A stretch of 57,538 bases of DNA from Bacillus sp. J33 (GCF_000518885.1 NZ_JAEL01000023.1:211-57748), one strand, 5' to 3'. Shown: positions 1-8,834, counted from the first letter of the stretch. Program-made: numbers and translations. Notes: generated by a model not told the origin, from the letters alone.

Positions 1-326
1 GGGATATCTCTCCTAATTTTGAATAAGTTACTCGAAATTGAGGACAAAATGATCTCAAAATAAAAAACTGACTCAAAAGAGTCGTCGTTCAACGACCTTT
101 TGAGTCAACCTCTTCCTTGCCTGTTGTTTTCCGCTAAGGCGCAAGCGAGCCGAGAGCTGTCCAGCGCTCCTCTGCGCCATGTACCCCAGGGCTTCCCTTT
201 AATCTGTATTCCCGGAAGACTTCAAATAAGCTTCCTTAAAAATACAACGCATTTTTGAGAATCCCGCGTCTTCCACTTCAATCAACTAATTGGCAAAATC
301 AATATTTAACTTAACACAGCCTCATT
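1..326. other. Intergenic stretch downstream of the 2-oxoacid oxidoreductase operon
   Basis: No ORF with a ribosome binding site is visible. It holds the operon terminator (70-106) and, between 107 and 326, a stretch of moderate GC with GCGC-rich short inverted segments that I cannot assign to a gene or known element. Confidence 0.5.
61..106 (-). terminator. Rho-independent terminator of the por-like operon
   Basis: GACTCAAAAG (70-79) pairs perfectly with CTTTTGAGTC (97-106), with an inner GTCGTT/AACGAC hairpin. Read on the minus strand the stem is followed by a T-tract (61-67). It lies about 220 bp past the stop of the alpha/beta gene. Confidence 0.7.
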
Positions 327-2621
327 TTAAAGTGATGGATGCTCATGCTTGGCTTTAATTTTCTGCCACCTATATTCAATTTCTTCTTCTAGTTCATTTA
401 AAAGCATTTTGTTTTCTTCCTTAAGCAAATGCTTTGTTTTGCCCATATATTTTAACCACTCAGATAACTCAACTCTTTTATTTTTAGATTCTGGATTATA
501 AGTTAAGGTCGTAATCCCTTCTTCTACCTCATAAAGAGGGAAGAAGCAGGAATTTACAGCCGTTTCAAGGATTTTTTCTCCATACCGCTCTTCTGACTTC
601 CAATTCAGCGGGCAAGTTATTAAGATTTTCCCGTAAACAGTCCCTGCATTCTGAGCATACCATTGTGCCTTGGCTGCCTTTTTAATTAAATCCTGCGGAA
701 AAGCTTCACTGCCGGTAAATACGTACGGAATATTTGTTGATGCCATAATCTGAGCAGTATCCTTATGGTGGAAGCTTTTTCCCTTCTGGGTCCTTCCCAC
801 ATTGCTGGTACTTGTCATATGGCCTTTTGGTGTTGAATAGGACAGTTGAGAACCGGTATTCATATAGCCCTCATTGTCATATTCAAGCATGATCAGCTTA
901 TGGTTGCGAAGCGCGGTGCCAATGGCTGAACCCATTCCGATATCCATGCCCCCATCACCAGTCACCATTACAAATATGGCATCATCCGATATGGTGATTT
1001 CCCCGCGATCTTTTAATTCCATAAAAGCTTCAACAGTGCCGGATAAGGTTGCTGCCCCGTTTTGGAAAAGATTATGAATCATCGTTTGCTTATGGGATGA
1101 ATATGGATACGCAGCAGTTGTTACATAAGCGCATCCGGTTTGAAATAAGACAACAATATCGCCTTCAATGCCTTTAAAGAACAATTCCAGCCCTGTAAAA
1201 ATTCCGCAGCCAGGACATGCGCCATGGCCTGAGGCAATTCTCTTTGGTTTTGAAGCCAGAGCACGAAGCGGCGGAATTTTAACCTTTAATTTATTGGTTT
1301 CAGGGTCTTTTTCAGTCTTGATCAAACCAGTGTTATATACTTCCCCATGCTGTGGAGCAATGACCGGGAACAGCATTTGCTCTTTTCTGCCTCGAATATG
1401 GCCATAATAATCAAAAGGCTTTTCAGCAAAACCTTTCTCTTGAGCTTTTATAGCTGCTTTGAAGAAAGCTTCAGCATCATCAGCATAGAAGTCTTTTCCA
1501 CCGAGCCCAAATACCCGGCTTAAAACTATGGTTCGATTTTCCGGATCTTCCTGAAGAGCGGATTTAACTTCATGAGTAAGATTTGGCCCATGTCCGCCAT
1601 AGGAGTCAGCACGTTCTCCAATTAATAGAGCCTTAACATTTTTTAAAGCCTTGCGGATTTCTGCTGAAGGGAACGGCCGAATAATATTTGGGCTGATTAC
1701 ACCTGCTTTGATTCCTTGCTTTCTAAGGCTGTCAACGGTGTCCCTAGCTGTTTCTGCAGCTGAATTTAGCAGGAACAGAGCTACTTCAGCATCTTCCATT
1801 CCATATAAATCAAGTACTGGGTAATCCCGTCCGGATAATTGGGCATATTCTTCCGATACCTCTTTAAATACTTCCCCTGCAGCGTACATCGCTTCAGACT
1901 GCTGGTAATGATTATTAATTAAATCGTCCCCATTCATATGGGCACCGATTGTGACCGGCTTTTTAGGGTCCCTTGCGAAATTGTAATCTGTCGGACATTC
2001 ACCTACAAATTTCTGAACAATTTTACGATCTTTAAAATAATCTACTTTCCTTTTTTGGTGGGAGGTAAAGAAGCCATCATAAGCAACAATTACAGGAAGG
2101 CGGACCTTAGAGTGCTCCGCAACTCTAAGCGCCATTATGTTCATATCGTAAACTGCCTGGGGAGTCTTGGCCGTTAAAATAACCCACCCCGCATTCAGTG
2201 CAAAATACAAATCGGAATGATCCCCTCTTATATCCAAGGGGCCGCTGATTGAACGGGTTACAAGATTTAATACCATCGGAAAGCGCGTACCTGATTGAAC
2301 TGGAAGCTGTTCAAGCATATACATTAATCCATTGGCGCTTGTTGCATTAAAAACCCTTGCCCCTGTAGCTGCCGCCCCGTAGCAAATCCCAGCTGAGCCA
2401 TGCTCGCCATCTGCGGGTATTAGTTTTATATCATGTTCCCCTCTTGCCTTCATCTGATCGAGAAATTGAGCAACCTCAGTTGATGGCGTAATCGGAAAAT
2501 ATCCCATAATATGATAATTAATTTGGGCTGCTGCCATGGCTGCCATTTCATTTCCCGACTCGAACGTTGTTAGCTGTTCAGCCTCTTTCATTGTTTTCAG
2601 TTTATTTTCTAAAATAGCCAT
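327..2621 (-). CDS. 2-oxoacid:ferredoxin oxidoreductase, fused alpha-beta subunit
   Basis: Large 764-residue subunit of a thiamine-pyrophosphate 2-oxoacid:acceptor oxidoreductase (pyruvate/2-oxoisovalerate ferredoxin oxidoreductase class), which oxidatively decarboxylates a 2-oxoacid to acyl-CoA with ferredoxin as electron acceptor in the cytoplasm. The N-terminal half is alpha-type (pyrimidine-binding fold, 'GYFPITPSTEVAQFL' near residue 40). The C-terminal half is beta-type, with 'GHGACPGCGIFTGLE' near residue 462 and the TPP-binding 'GDGGMDIGMGSA' near 554. Alpha and beta are separate genes in many relatives; here they are fused. The ATG overlaps the TAA of the upstream gamma/delta gene (TAATG), with AGGAGGGG just before, so the two are translationally coupled. 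The substrate (pyruvate, 2-oxoisovalerate or 2-oxoglutarate) cannot be decided from sequence. Confidence 0.88.
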   Translation of the reverse strand: MAILENKLKTMKEAEQLTTFESGNEMAAMAAAQINYHIMGYFPITPSTEVAQFLDQMKARGEHDIKLIPADGEHGSAGICYGAAATGARVFNATSANGLMYMLEQLPVQSGTRFPMVLNLVTRSISGPLDIRGDHSDLYFALNAGWVILTAKTPQAVYDMNIMALRVAEHSKVRLPVIVAYDGFFTSHQKRKVDYFKDRKIVQKFVGECPTDYNFARDPKKPVTIGAHMNGDDLINNHYQQSEAMYAAGEVFKEVSEEYAQLSGRDYPVLDLYGMEDAEVALFLLNSAAETARDTVDSLRKQGIKAGVISPNIIRPFPSAEIRKALKNVKALLIGERADSYGGHGPNLTHEVKSALQEDPENRTIVLSRVFGLGGKDFYADDAEAFFKAAIKAQEKGFAEKPFDYYGHIRGRKEQMLFPVIAPQHGEVYNTGLIKTEKDPETNKLKVKIPPLRALASKPKRIASGHGACPGCGIFTGLELFFKGIEGDIVVLFQTGCAYVTTAAYPYSSHKQTMIHNLFQNGAATLSGTVEAFMELKDRGEITISDDAIFVMVTGDGGMDIGMGSAIGTALRNHKLIMLEYDNEGYMNTGSQLSYSTPKGHMTSTSNVGRTQKGKSFHHKDTAQIMASTNIPYVFTGSEAFPQDLIKKAAKAQWYAQNAGTVYGKILITCPLNWKSEERYGEKILETAVNSCFFPLYEVEEGITTLTYNPESKNKRVELSEWLKYMGKTKHLLKEENKMLLNELEEEIEYRWQKIKAKHEHPSL

Positions 2622-3634
2622 TATAAAACCCCTCCTGCTGCATAAGGAAAGTTTTGTTTTACCCTACGGGTATCCGCAAACCCTATCGTTTCACGTATTT
2701 CACTAAGAGCACTTGTCGGACAAGCCTCAACACACTTTAGACAGCCTTTACAATACTGATAATCGATTCCCTGCAGAAACATTTGCTTTCTGCCTTTTTT
2801 GTCTTCTCCTTCATGCCATACGAAGCAAAAATCAGGGCAAACTGTATCGCAGGCAGCACAGTTGATGCATTGCTCCTGATCAAACTGCGGCAGAAACCCC
2901 TGCCTAGAACCGCTAAGATCTTTTAGAATACTATTTGCCTGAGCTATAATGACACCGCCGATTTCCTGTGTTTCATACCCCAGCTGGGGTGCTGGTCTGC
3001 TAAAGTTTTTTCCTTCTGCATCTTCAGGAGCTTCATATGTTTTAAACTGGACTTCATGAAATCCTCTCTCAAAGGTACGAAGATTCGCTTCCACAAGATG
3101 CGGATATTTCTTCTCAAAGGTTTTGCGAATAACCATTTTAATAGATTCAGGATCAAGGAAATCGCAAATTCTGAAAAGAGCTCCAAGCATAGCTGTATTT
3201 ACTTTTGTTTTTTCTTCAACTGCAATTTGCAGTGCATCTACGATGGCAAGAGTCCCATATTCAAGTTTCAGATCTTTCTTTATATCATCAAACTCCCTGG
3301 CCGAATTAACGAGCAGGATTCCGTCAGGTTCCATGCCGCTTGCTACATTAACCATTTTGTATAACGCCTCGTGAAAAACACCAATTACGTGAGGCTGCTC
3401 AATTGGGCTATGCGCCCTTATTTCTGTATTCGCTTCGCAAAACCTTACAAATGACTTGACTGGAGTTCCCTTTTTTTCTGAGCCGTAAGATGAGAAATTC
3501 GAGCCATTCAGTCCAAGCCCCAGAACTCCTGCCTCCGCGAGCATTTTCCCTGCCAGATTAGCCCCCAGTCCGCCAATAGACTCCAATCTTATTTCATAAA
3601 ATCCCAATTCATTCGTTTTCGGTAAGATTGACAT
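2621..3634 (-). CDS. 2-oxoacid:ferredoxin oxidoreductase, gamma subunit with delta-type ferredoxin domain
   Basis: Partner of the alpha-beta fusion. Residues ~10-200 match the gamma (catalytic-domain) family ('RLESIGGLGANLAGKMLAEAG'-like start). The C-terminal ~90 residues are a 2x[4Fe-4S] ferredoxin domain with CINCAACDTVCP (near residue 254) and CKGCLKCVEACP (near 294), which relay electrons to free ferredoxin. The gene is first in the operon and overlaps the next gene. The ATG at 3634 follows an AGGGAGGG-type site. The operon therefore packs the classical four-subunit enzyme into two polypeptides. Confidence 0.87.
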   Translation of the reverse strand: MSILPKTNELGFYEIRLESIGGLGANLAGKMLAEAGVLGLGLNGSNFSSYGSEKKGTPVKSFVRFCEANTEIRAHSPIEQPHVIGVFHEALYKMVNVASGMEPDGILLVNSAREFDDIKKDLKLEYGTLAIVDALQIAVEEKTKVNTAMLGALFRICDFLDPESIKMVIRKTFEKKYPHLVEANLRTFERGFHEVQFKTYEAPEDAEGKNFSRPAPQLGYETQEIGGVIIAQANSILKDLSGSRQGFLPQFDQEQCINCAACDTVCPDFCFVWHEGEDKKGRKQMFLQGIDYQYCKGCLKCVEACPTSALSEIRETIGFADTRRVKQNFPYAAGGVL

Positions 3635-3982
3635 GTTCTCCCTCCCTAAATTGTTAACGGCTTAAAACACCGTAAGAGTATCCCCTATTGCAATTCTAAA
3701 AGAACTATTTCCATTTATCTGTGACAAATGTTATACTTCACATAAAAATTTTGAAACAGATCAAAAACAATCTAACAGAGCTTTATAACATAAGAAGTGA
3801 GCGCGCTTACATAATTATATAACAGAACAATTTTTGTAATATAACAGACTGAACAGGCTTTTTCCGGCTTACTTTTTCTGTAAATTAAACCTTCTTTTTA
3901 CACGAGAAAAGCGGTTTACTTCATGTTAAAGTGGGTAAAGAAGGAAAGAGTTTTTGTGGGGGTCTTTAATAGAGGGGGATTT
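3635..3982. other. Divergent promoter region between por-like operon and acyltransferase
   Basis: AT-rich spacer between divergently transcribed genes. It contains a cre-like palindrome at 3798-3811; no RNA gene or ORF is evident. An in-frame upstream ATG at 3923 exists for the acyltransferase but has no good ribosome binding site. Confidence 0.5.
3798..3811. promoter_or_regulatory. cre-like operator (candidate CcpA site)
   Basis: TGAGCGCGCTTACA is a near-palindrome that fits the CcpA cre consensus (TGWNANCGNTNNCA) except at position 5. It sits between the divergent por-like operon and acyltransferase. Regulation by CcpA is inferred from the motif only. Confidence 0.35.
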
Positions 3983-5023
3983 ATGAATCAACGTGATTAT
4001 TATTTCGACAATGCCAAGTTTATTTTGATCTTCTTTGTCGTTTTCGGACATTTGCTCCGCTCTTTTATTGAAGATAATGAAACGATCTACACCTTATACA
4101 AGGTGATTTACACCTTTCATATGCCGGCCTTTATATTAGTTTCAGGTTTTTTTGCAAAAGGTTTTTATAAAAACGGCTATATAAAGAAAATTGCAAAAAA
4201 ACTGATTCTGCCGTATATCATATTTCAGGTTATTTATTCCGTTTTCTATTACTTCCTATATAACAAAGGAACGTTTGAGATGGACCCATTCAACCCGCAT
4301 TGGTCTTTGTGGTTCCTGATCAGCATGTTCTGCTGGAACATCATGCTTTTATACTTTGCAAAGCATAAAGCTGTTTTTTCCTTAACAGCTGCCCTGCTGA
4401 TTGGACTTGCCGTTGGCTATGCCGACTGGATCTCCAACTATTTAAGTTTATCAAGAACATTTGTTTTCTTTCCTTTGTTTTTACTTGGGTATTATTTAAA
4501 GAAAGAACACTTCTACGCTCTGTTTAAACCAAAGTACAGAATAAGTGCCTTATTTGTATTTGCAGTGGTGTTTACCGGTTTTTATTTATACCCGGATATC
4601 GATTACAAATGGCTCCTTGGCTCCAAGCCATATACAGAATTGGGCGCAGCATCTATAGGAGCAGTATTTACGAGACTTGGTTTCTACATCCTTAGCTTAA
4701 TCATGGTATTTAGCTTCTTTGCCTTTGTTCCCCGTAAGCAATATTTCTTTACGAACCTGGGGAAAAATACACTTTACGTTTACCTCCTGCACGGCTTCTT
4801 TGTCCGTGTATTCCGGGTAAGCGAAGTGCAAAACTTCTTCAACAAGCCGGAAAACTTCCTGCTGCTTGCAGGAATTTCCTTGCTGCTTACCTTAATTTTA
4901 TCAAGTAAACTGATTACATCGCTTGCCCAGCCAATAATTGAATTAAAAACATCACAACTAAAGAAATTAAAGGAAAGAACGAGGGCATATGTCCGCTTTT
5001 ACCGCAAAAAGCTTACAAGTTAA
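3983..5023 (+). CDS. Membrane acyltransferase, family 3 (fucose 4-O-acetylase-like; YkrP/YfiQ type)
   Basis: Polytopic membrane protein of about 346 residues with roughly ten hydrophobic helices. The N-terminal 'YYFDNAKFILIFFVVFGH' block with its invariant His matches acyltransferase family 3 (COG3594 type), which transfers acetyl groups to surface carbohydrates. I start it at the ATG at 3983, which has AGAGGGGG a few bases upstream, rather than the ATG at 3923, which lacks a Shine-Dalgarno sequence. The gene stands alone, with a terminator right after it. The acceptor sugar is unknown. Confidence 0.8.
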   Translation: MNQRDYYFDNAKFILIFFVVFGHLLRSFIEDNETIYTLYKVIYTFHMPAFILVSGFFAKGFYKNGYIKKIAKKLILPYIIFQVIYSVFYYFLYNKGTFEMDPFNPHWSLWFLISMFCWNIMLLYFAKHKAVFSLTAALLIGLAVGYADWISNYLSLSRTFVFFPLFLLGYYLKKEHFYALFKPKYRISALFVFAVVFTGFYLYPDIDYKWLLGSKPYTELGAASIGAVFTRLGFYILSLIMVFSFFAFVPRKQYFFTNLGKNTLYVYLLHGFFVRVFRVSEVQNFFNKPENFLLLAGISLLLTLILSSKLITSLAQPIIELKTSQLKKLKERTRAYVRFYRKKLTS

Positions 5024-5029
5024 AACTTG

Positions 5030-5064
5030 AACCGGCCAATTAGAATGGCTGGTTCTTTCTTTTT
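5030..5064 (+). terminator. Rho-independent terminator after the acyltransferase
   Basis: AACCGGCCA (5030-5038) pairs with TGGCTGGTT (5046-5054) and is followed by a T-rich run (5055-5064). Confidence 0.75.
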
Positions 5065-5124
5065 GCATATCCATTGACCAATTTTGATAAAGGCGCTATA
5101 ATAAATAACTGTGTCAGATAATCT

Positions 5125-5197
5125 GTCCCAGTAGCTCAGCTGGATAGAGCAACAGCCTCCTAAGCTGTAGGTCGTGAGTTCGAATCTCGCCTGGGAC
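5125..5197 (+). tRNA. tRNA-Arg(CCU)
   Basis: Full cloverleaf. Acceptor GTCCCAG/CTGGGAC, D-stem GCTC/GAGC, anticodon stem ACAGC/GCTGT around loop CTCCTAA (anticodon CCT, decoding AGG), T-arm GTGAG-TTCGAAT-CTCGC, discriminator G at 5198. CCA is not encoded. tRNA-Arg(CCU) genes are frequent integration targets in bacilli, and an att-like locus follows at 5294-5566. Confidence 0.96.
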
Positions 5198-5205
5198 GTC
5201 ACAAT

Positions 5206-5254
5206 AAAGAAAAGTGCAGAATCCATATGTATCAAGGATTCTGCGCTTTTCTTT
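5206..5254 (+). terminator. Long hairpin terminator after tRNA-Arg
   Basis: A ~19-bp stem pairs TAAAGAAAAG-GCAGAATCC (5206-5223) with GGATTCTGC-CTTTTCTTTA (5235-5254), one mismatch. It lies immediately after the tRNA. Confidence 0.7.
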
Positions 5255-5293
5255 ATAATTATTTACTCTTGTAGTAAACCTTAAAATTTTTTA

Positions 5294-5566
5294 TTTGGGG
5301 TCGGTTTGGGGTCGGAACGAATTTTATTAGTGACTTTATACCGCTATTGCGACTTGTTTTAGAACATTTATAATCAGTGTTGACGTATGATTCCGACTGG
5401 GTTCGAACCAGCGACCTCTCCCCTGTCAAAGTGGCAAACAATCACGGATACTATAGATATATTTCTAAAAATCCATTACATATCAAGGCTTCAGATGGAA
5501 TGAAGTTTGTTCCTGTAGGGTTAAAAAGGACCGTTGTTTACCGTGTTCGTCAACAATTCGTCAACA
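5294..5566. other. Solo attachment-site-like locus (tRNA core plus paired arm repeats)
   Basis: Left side: TTTGGGGTCGG occurs twice in perfect tandem (5294-5304, 5305-5315). Centre: the 3' half of a tRNA-Val on the minus strand (5388-5434). Right side: TTCGTCAACA occurs twice with an 11-bp period (5546-5555, 5557-5566), and its inverted core TGTTGACG sits at 5378-5385 just left of the tRNA segment. Paired ~11-bp repeats flanking a tRNA 3' core are the layout of integrase arm-type sites around att. No integrase gene is visible nearby; the AT-rich ORF over the left side has no integrase motif. Confidence 0.5.
5388..5434 (-). pseudogene. tRNA-Val(GAC) 3'-half fragment
   Basis: Reading the minus strand, the segment covers anticodon loop TTGACAG (anticodon GAC), variable AGGTC, T-arm CGCTGGTTCGAACCCAG and acceptor strand TCGGAATC plus A. 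The 5' strand of the anticodon stem (CCACT) does not pair properly with GGGAG and there is no D-arm or 5' acceptor strand, so the tRNA identity ends in the anticodon stem. This is typical of an att core copied into a mobile element. Confidence 0.7.
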
Positions 5567-5759
5567 TCCAACACTTGTGCTCATTTTTGATTTCTTATTC
5601 AACTGCAGCACCCTTTAGCTTAAGTGCAATCTTCACAAACTTGAACAAGAAAATTATCTCTAAAGCTAACTTTTAAATATTTTAGAGGAATTAAAAAGAA
5701 AAAAAGCAATCCATATTGGCGGATCGCCCTTTTCCATGCAGGTTTAGCTGAATGAACTA

Positions 5760-6269
5760 TTATTTAATGGAGGTAATATGCTCTTCTAGACGATCCCAAG
5801 TTTCAGTAATTCCTTGTTCCATTCCCATATCTAGGACGGTTTTTAGTGCTTCTGCAGAAGTATATACTGCACGATTAATAAGCCTTGTCTTTCCTTCATA
5901 ATCTTCAAATGATAAGGTGATGTGAGTTGAAGGCATCTCATCGTTTTCTTTACCTTCAGCATCTGAAAAATAGTCAATATAAACGATCTCTTCATCCTGA
6001 ATGATCTCTTGATAAACCCCTTTTCCCCAAGATTCGAATCCAAAAAAATCTCCTTGATTCTCATCAATACACTTCATACAATAATGCCAGATTCCACCTA
6101 CTCTAAAATCCACGTTACATACAGTAAGAACCCAGCCACGCGGTCCCCACCATTGCTTAAGATGTTCTGGCTCCGAAAATGCTTTGAATAACAATTCCTT
6201 AGGTGCATCAAACTCACGTTCAAGAACAAGTGCGTTATCCTCTACTTTTGAGATCATTTTAGTTGACAT
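5760..6269 (-). CDS. AHSA1/SRPBCC-domain protein
   Basis: About 169 residues. 'REFDAPKELLFKAFSEPEHLKQWWGPRGW' is the typical N-terminal signature of AHSA1-type SRPBCC (START-like) proteins, which bind small hydrophobic ligands; specific function is unknown. The start is ATG 6269, preceded by TTTGGAGG; the upstream ATG in the same frame has no ribosome site. It is the last of three co-directional genes (ArsR, AHSA1, AHSA1) and probably arose by duplication of its neighbour, with which it shares the WWGP block and the C-terminal 'TWDRLEEHI' / 'TLDRLEEQL' end. Confidence 0.82.
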   Translation of the reverse strand: MSTKMISKVEDNALVLEREFDAPKELLFKAFSEPEHLKQWWGPRGWVLTVCNVDFRVGGIWHYCMKCIDENQGDFFGFESWGKGVYQEIIQDEEIVYIDYFSDAEGKENDEMPSTHITLSFEDYEGKTRLINRAVYTSAEALKTVLDMGMEQGITETWDRLEEHITSIK

Positions 6270-6418
6270 ATAAAATCCTCCAAAGATTATTTTTAATAAT
6301 ACCAACTGCGGAATACCCCATATCCTTTACTTGTTGTAGTATCTGGATTGAAGCAATTTGAAAGTATGATAATATCCTTTTTACACTGACATTTACATTT
6401 ACCTGCCAAACTTTTTAA

Positions 6419-6913
6419 TTATTTACCCATTATTCTCAACTGTTCTTCAAGGCGATCAAGGGTCTGGTTTGCTCCCTCAATGGCTCCATACTCTTTAACC
6501 ACTTTTTCTCGAGTTTCTTCAGAAGAGAAGATCAATCGCATTGTAAGGAATGTTTTATTGTCCTGCTCGACAAAATTTACTATTGTTTGGAATTGTCCTG
6601 GATCATCCTCTATATCATCGCTGGATGTGTAAACGAGACGCTCTGGCTTTACAATTTCACGAAAGGAGATCTTGTTTGGATATTCAACACCATCCGGTCC
6701 TTTCATAATAAATCTCCAGATACCACCTGGCCTTATATCAATTTCAGAGGTCCTAATTGAAAAACCTTTTGGCCCCCACCAGTTTACTACGTGTTCTGGT
6801 TCCGTCCACGCTTTCCAGACAAGTTCTCTAGGTGCATTAAAAATTCGATTGACAATGAGCTCTGGTCCATTAACTTCCACGGTGGTCTGTTTATTCGCAT
6901 TTATTTCTACCAT
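6419..6913 (-). CDS. AHSA1/SRPBCC-domain protein
   Basis: 164 residues, full SRPBCC domain: 'RIFNAPRELVWKAWTEPEHVVNWWGP' region followed by 'DIRPGGIWRFIMKGPDGVEYPN'. Starts at ATG 6913 after GGAGGTTT. It lies 12 bp downstream of the ArsR-type regulator, an arrangement common in Firmicutes in which the regulator controls the AHSA1 genes. Ligand unknown. Confidence 0.85.
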   Translation of the reverse strand: MVEINANKQTTVEVNGPELIVNRIFNAPRELVWKAWTEPEHVVNWWGPKGFSIRTSEIDIRPGGIWRFIMKGPDGVEYPNKISFREIVKPERLVYTSSDDIEDDPGQFQTIVNFVEQDNKTFLTMRLIFSSEETREKVVKEYGAIEGANQTLDRLEEQLRIMGK

Positions 6914-6925
6914 ATGAAACCTCCA

Positions 6926-7261
6926 TCATTCACTATTATTATTTTCCATCTTTTTTTGCATTACCTTTAAATAATCGTCCAAGTTGTCAAATCTTTCTTC
7001 CCAAATTTGGCGATAAGATGCCAGCCATGAGTCCAATTGGATAAATGGCTCAGATTGTAATTGGTAGATGCGGCGATTCGCATCCACGTGCGCTTTAACA
7101 ATTCCGGCGTCACTAAGAACACGGAGGTGTTTGGATGCTTGTGGCTGACGGATTTGTAAACGTTCTGCAATTTCCCCCACAGTAAGGGGCCCTTCTCGTA
7201 AAAGTTCAACAATCTGTAAACGATTGGGTTCGGCAAGAGCGCTCAATGTTGTCGTATCCAT
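6926..7261 (-). CDS. ArsR-family winged-helix transcriptional regulator
   Basis: 111 residues forming one winged HTH: 'TTLSALAEPNRLQIVELLREGPLTVGEIAERL' then the recognition-helix region 'QPQASKHLRVLSDAGIVKAHV'. There is no metal-binding ELCVCDL-type Cys motif, so it is probably not a metal sensor. It is the first gene of the ArsR-AHSA1-AHSA1 operon and likely an autorepressor; the effector is unknown. Confidence 0.87.
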   Translation of the reverse strand: MDTTTLSALAEPNRLQIVELLREGPLTVGEIAERLQIRQPQASKHLRVLSDAGIVKAHVDANRRIYQLQSEPFIQLDSWLASYRQIWEERFDNLDDYLKVMQKKMENNNSE

Positions 7262-7697
7262 ATATAGAACCTACCCCTATCCATAAAAACAGCTAAATAT
7301 AATAATAACTATACTCTTTATAATCAACTGAAACATGTATTCAGCAGTCTCAATCCCCCCTCCCAACTTGCACACACTCCTCGAGAAATGAACTTATACT
7401 TTGGAGTTCTAACATGCGTTTTGTATTCCTCAAAAAGAATATAACACATAAGGAATATTCCTGTAAAGGAATATTTTAATTATTTTGTTGTTATTTTTAA
7501 TTCATTAAGGCATTTTTATTCCTTTTATAAGGAAAAGTGTAATGTAACTAAACAGTCGAATAAGAAAATTTATCCTTCTTCCGCCAGGGAACATACTTTT
7601 CTGCATTGCCGCACAATTCACTCCAAAAGTGCCGACATAAAATTTTCTATAACAACAAAAAACACTGCCATTGAAAATGGCAGCAGACATTATTTCT
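7262..7697. other. Intergenic region without a supported gene
   Basis: AT-rich and dominated by short poly-A/T tracts. A 61-codon minus ORF (7505-7690) lacks a ribosome site and covers the terminator hairpin, so I do not call it. The only clear signal is that terminator (7655-7682). Confidence 0.5.
7655..7682 (-). terminator. Terminator after the DUF2294 gene
   Basis: TGCCATT (7666-7672) pairs with AATGGCA (7676-7682). On the minus strand the stem is followed by GTGTTTTTTG. Confidence 0.7.
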
Positions 7698-8066
7698 TTA
7701 CATTAAAAGTTTCTTCTCAAGATTATTAAATAATTTAAATACCATCACTCGTTCACCAGTACGAGTGCTTATATCAGTATAAAAACTTTTCACTTTTTCT
7801 CCAGTTATCGTTAATATAATATCCTTAAGACCTTCTTTACCTGATTCAACCAATTCCGAACGAGTTTTCTTTATAGTAAGCATTCCCTCCTTTGTTTTAC
7901 AAACGGTATATTCAGCTGGTGTTAAAATACCTTTTAGATTTACAATTATCATATCCCTTAATATATCTGTCTTAACTGATACAGACCCACGCCCAAGAAA
8001 ATCTTTTTCCCAATGAGTAATTGCCTTACTTATCTCAGATTCATAAGAACCTTTAGATATCTTCAT
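7698..8066 (-). CDS. DUF2294-domain protein (YbcI-like)
   Basis: 122 residues with an alternating helix/strand pattern and no membrane segment or signal. It resembles the DUF2294 family ('GRGSVSVKTDILRDMIIVNLKG', 'LTPAEYTVCKT'). In Bacillus subtilis a DUF2294 gene (ybcI) lies in the same neighbourhood as ybcC (DabA), an NDH-like gene and ybcF, and here it again sits at the end of a dab cluster, which supports a linked role. It is separated from the carbonic-anhydrase-like gene by about 770 bp. Molecular function unknown. Confidence 0.7.
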   Translation of the reverse strand: MKISKGSYESEISKAITHWEKDFLGRGSVSVKTDILRDMIIVNLKGILTPAEYTVCKTKEGMLTIKKTRSELVESGKEGLKDIILTITGEKVKSFYTDISTRTGERVMVFKLFNNLEKKLLM

Positions 8067-8834
8067 TAATAATACATCTCCTATTTGTCTATTCCATATG
8101 CTTTTTAAGTATTTTTGACGATTTTCATCCTTATAAATTTAAGTTGAGCGCCGGTCGTCAATACAATTTCGAAAAGGTTCCAAGATGCATGCAAAACTGA
8201 TTATTGCCCATCAATTAATCATGCCTAATGACCAAGACCTTCATTTACACCTTCAATATTTAATTCTATCTCACTGTTTATTGAGACCTCTATAATTTTG
8301 TAAAACCACAAGCTTCACAAGGTTACCTCGGAACTACATCTTATTACTCCTAATACTGGATTTTGACATAAGTTTGGGAATCTAATAAATTAACTTATTG
8401 TTGATATCTACATACGGCAGGGTTCATAGACATGAACGAAGCCATCTCAGATGCAGAAATACAAAGCAATGACATGCTTTACTTAAAAAACACTCTTCAT
8501 CTCATAAAAGTAAAATCTAGAATTATACCTGAATTTGGTCTAACAACTTCCTCGTTTTTCAACAATCCACAAATGAATCTTATGATCCTCTGTCCCCCTA
8601 GAATAACGATAAGCTCCAAACCCTTCACTAACTATTCCCAGATAGACCAAGTTCTTCCATTCCCACTACCGCTTTTTCCGGTGAGTTTTTGAGGAAGTAT
8701 GCTCTCGCTCAATATCTCCGGAAAAAGTTATACAATTGCCTGCTGTTTCCCAAACATTGTAGATGCCTTTTTCCCACATGTATGGATTCTAATAAGTTAA
8801 TTCCCTGTTCTAATTCCAAAGTGACAAGTGATGA
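8067..8834. other. Non-coding or decayed region inside the dab cluster
   Basis: Two plus-strand ORFs here (8432-8692, 8689-8949) lack ribosome sites and have improbable compositions. On the minus strand at about 8560-8660 a short run reads like real protein ('VYLGIVSEGFGAYRYSRGTE' followed by 'DHKIHLWIVEKRGSC' and a stop) but has no start, so this may be a decayed gene. Confidence 0.35.

Noticed and set aside
5259..5441. Minus ORF over the att-like locus as an integrase C-terminus
   Set aside because: Contains no catalytic R-H-R-Y motif and reads through a tRNA fragment.
7505..7690. 61-codon minus ORF near the DUF2294 gene
   Set aside because: Covers the DUF2294 terminator hairpin and lacks a start signal.
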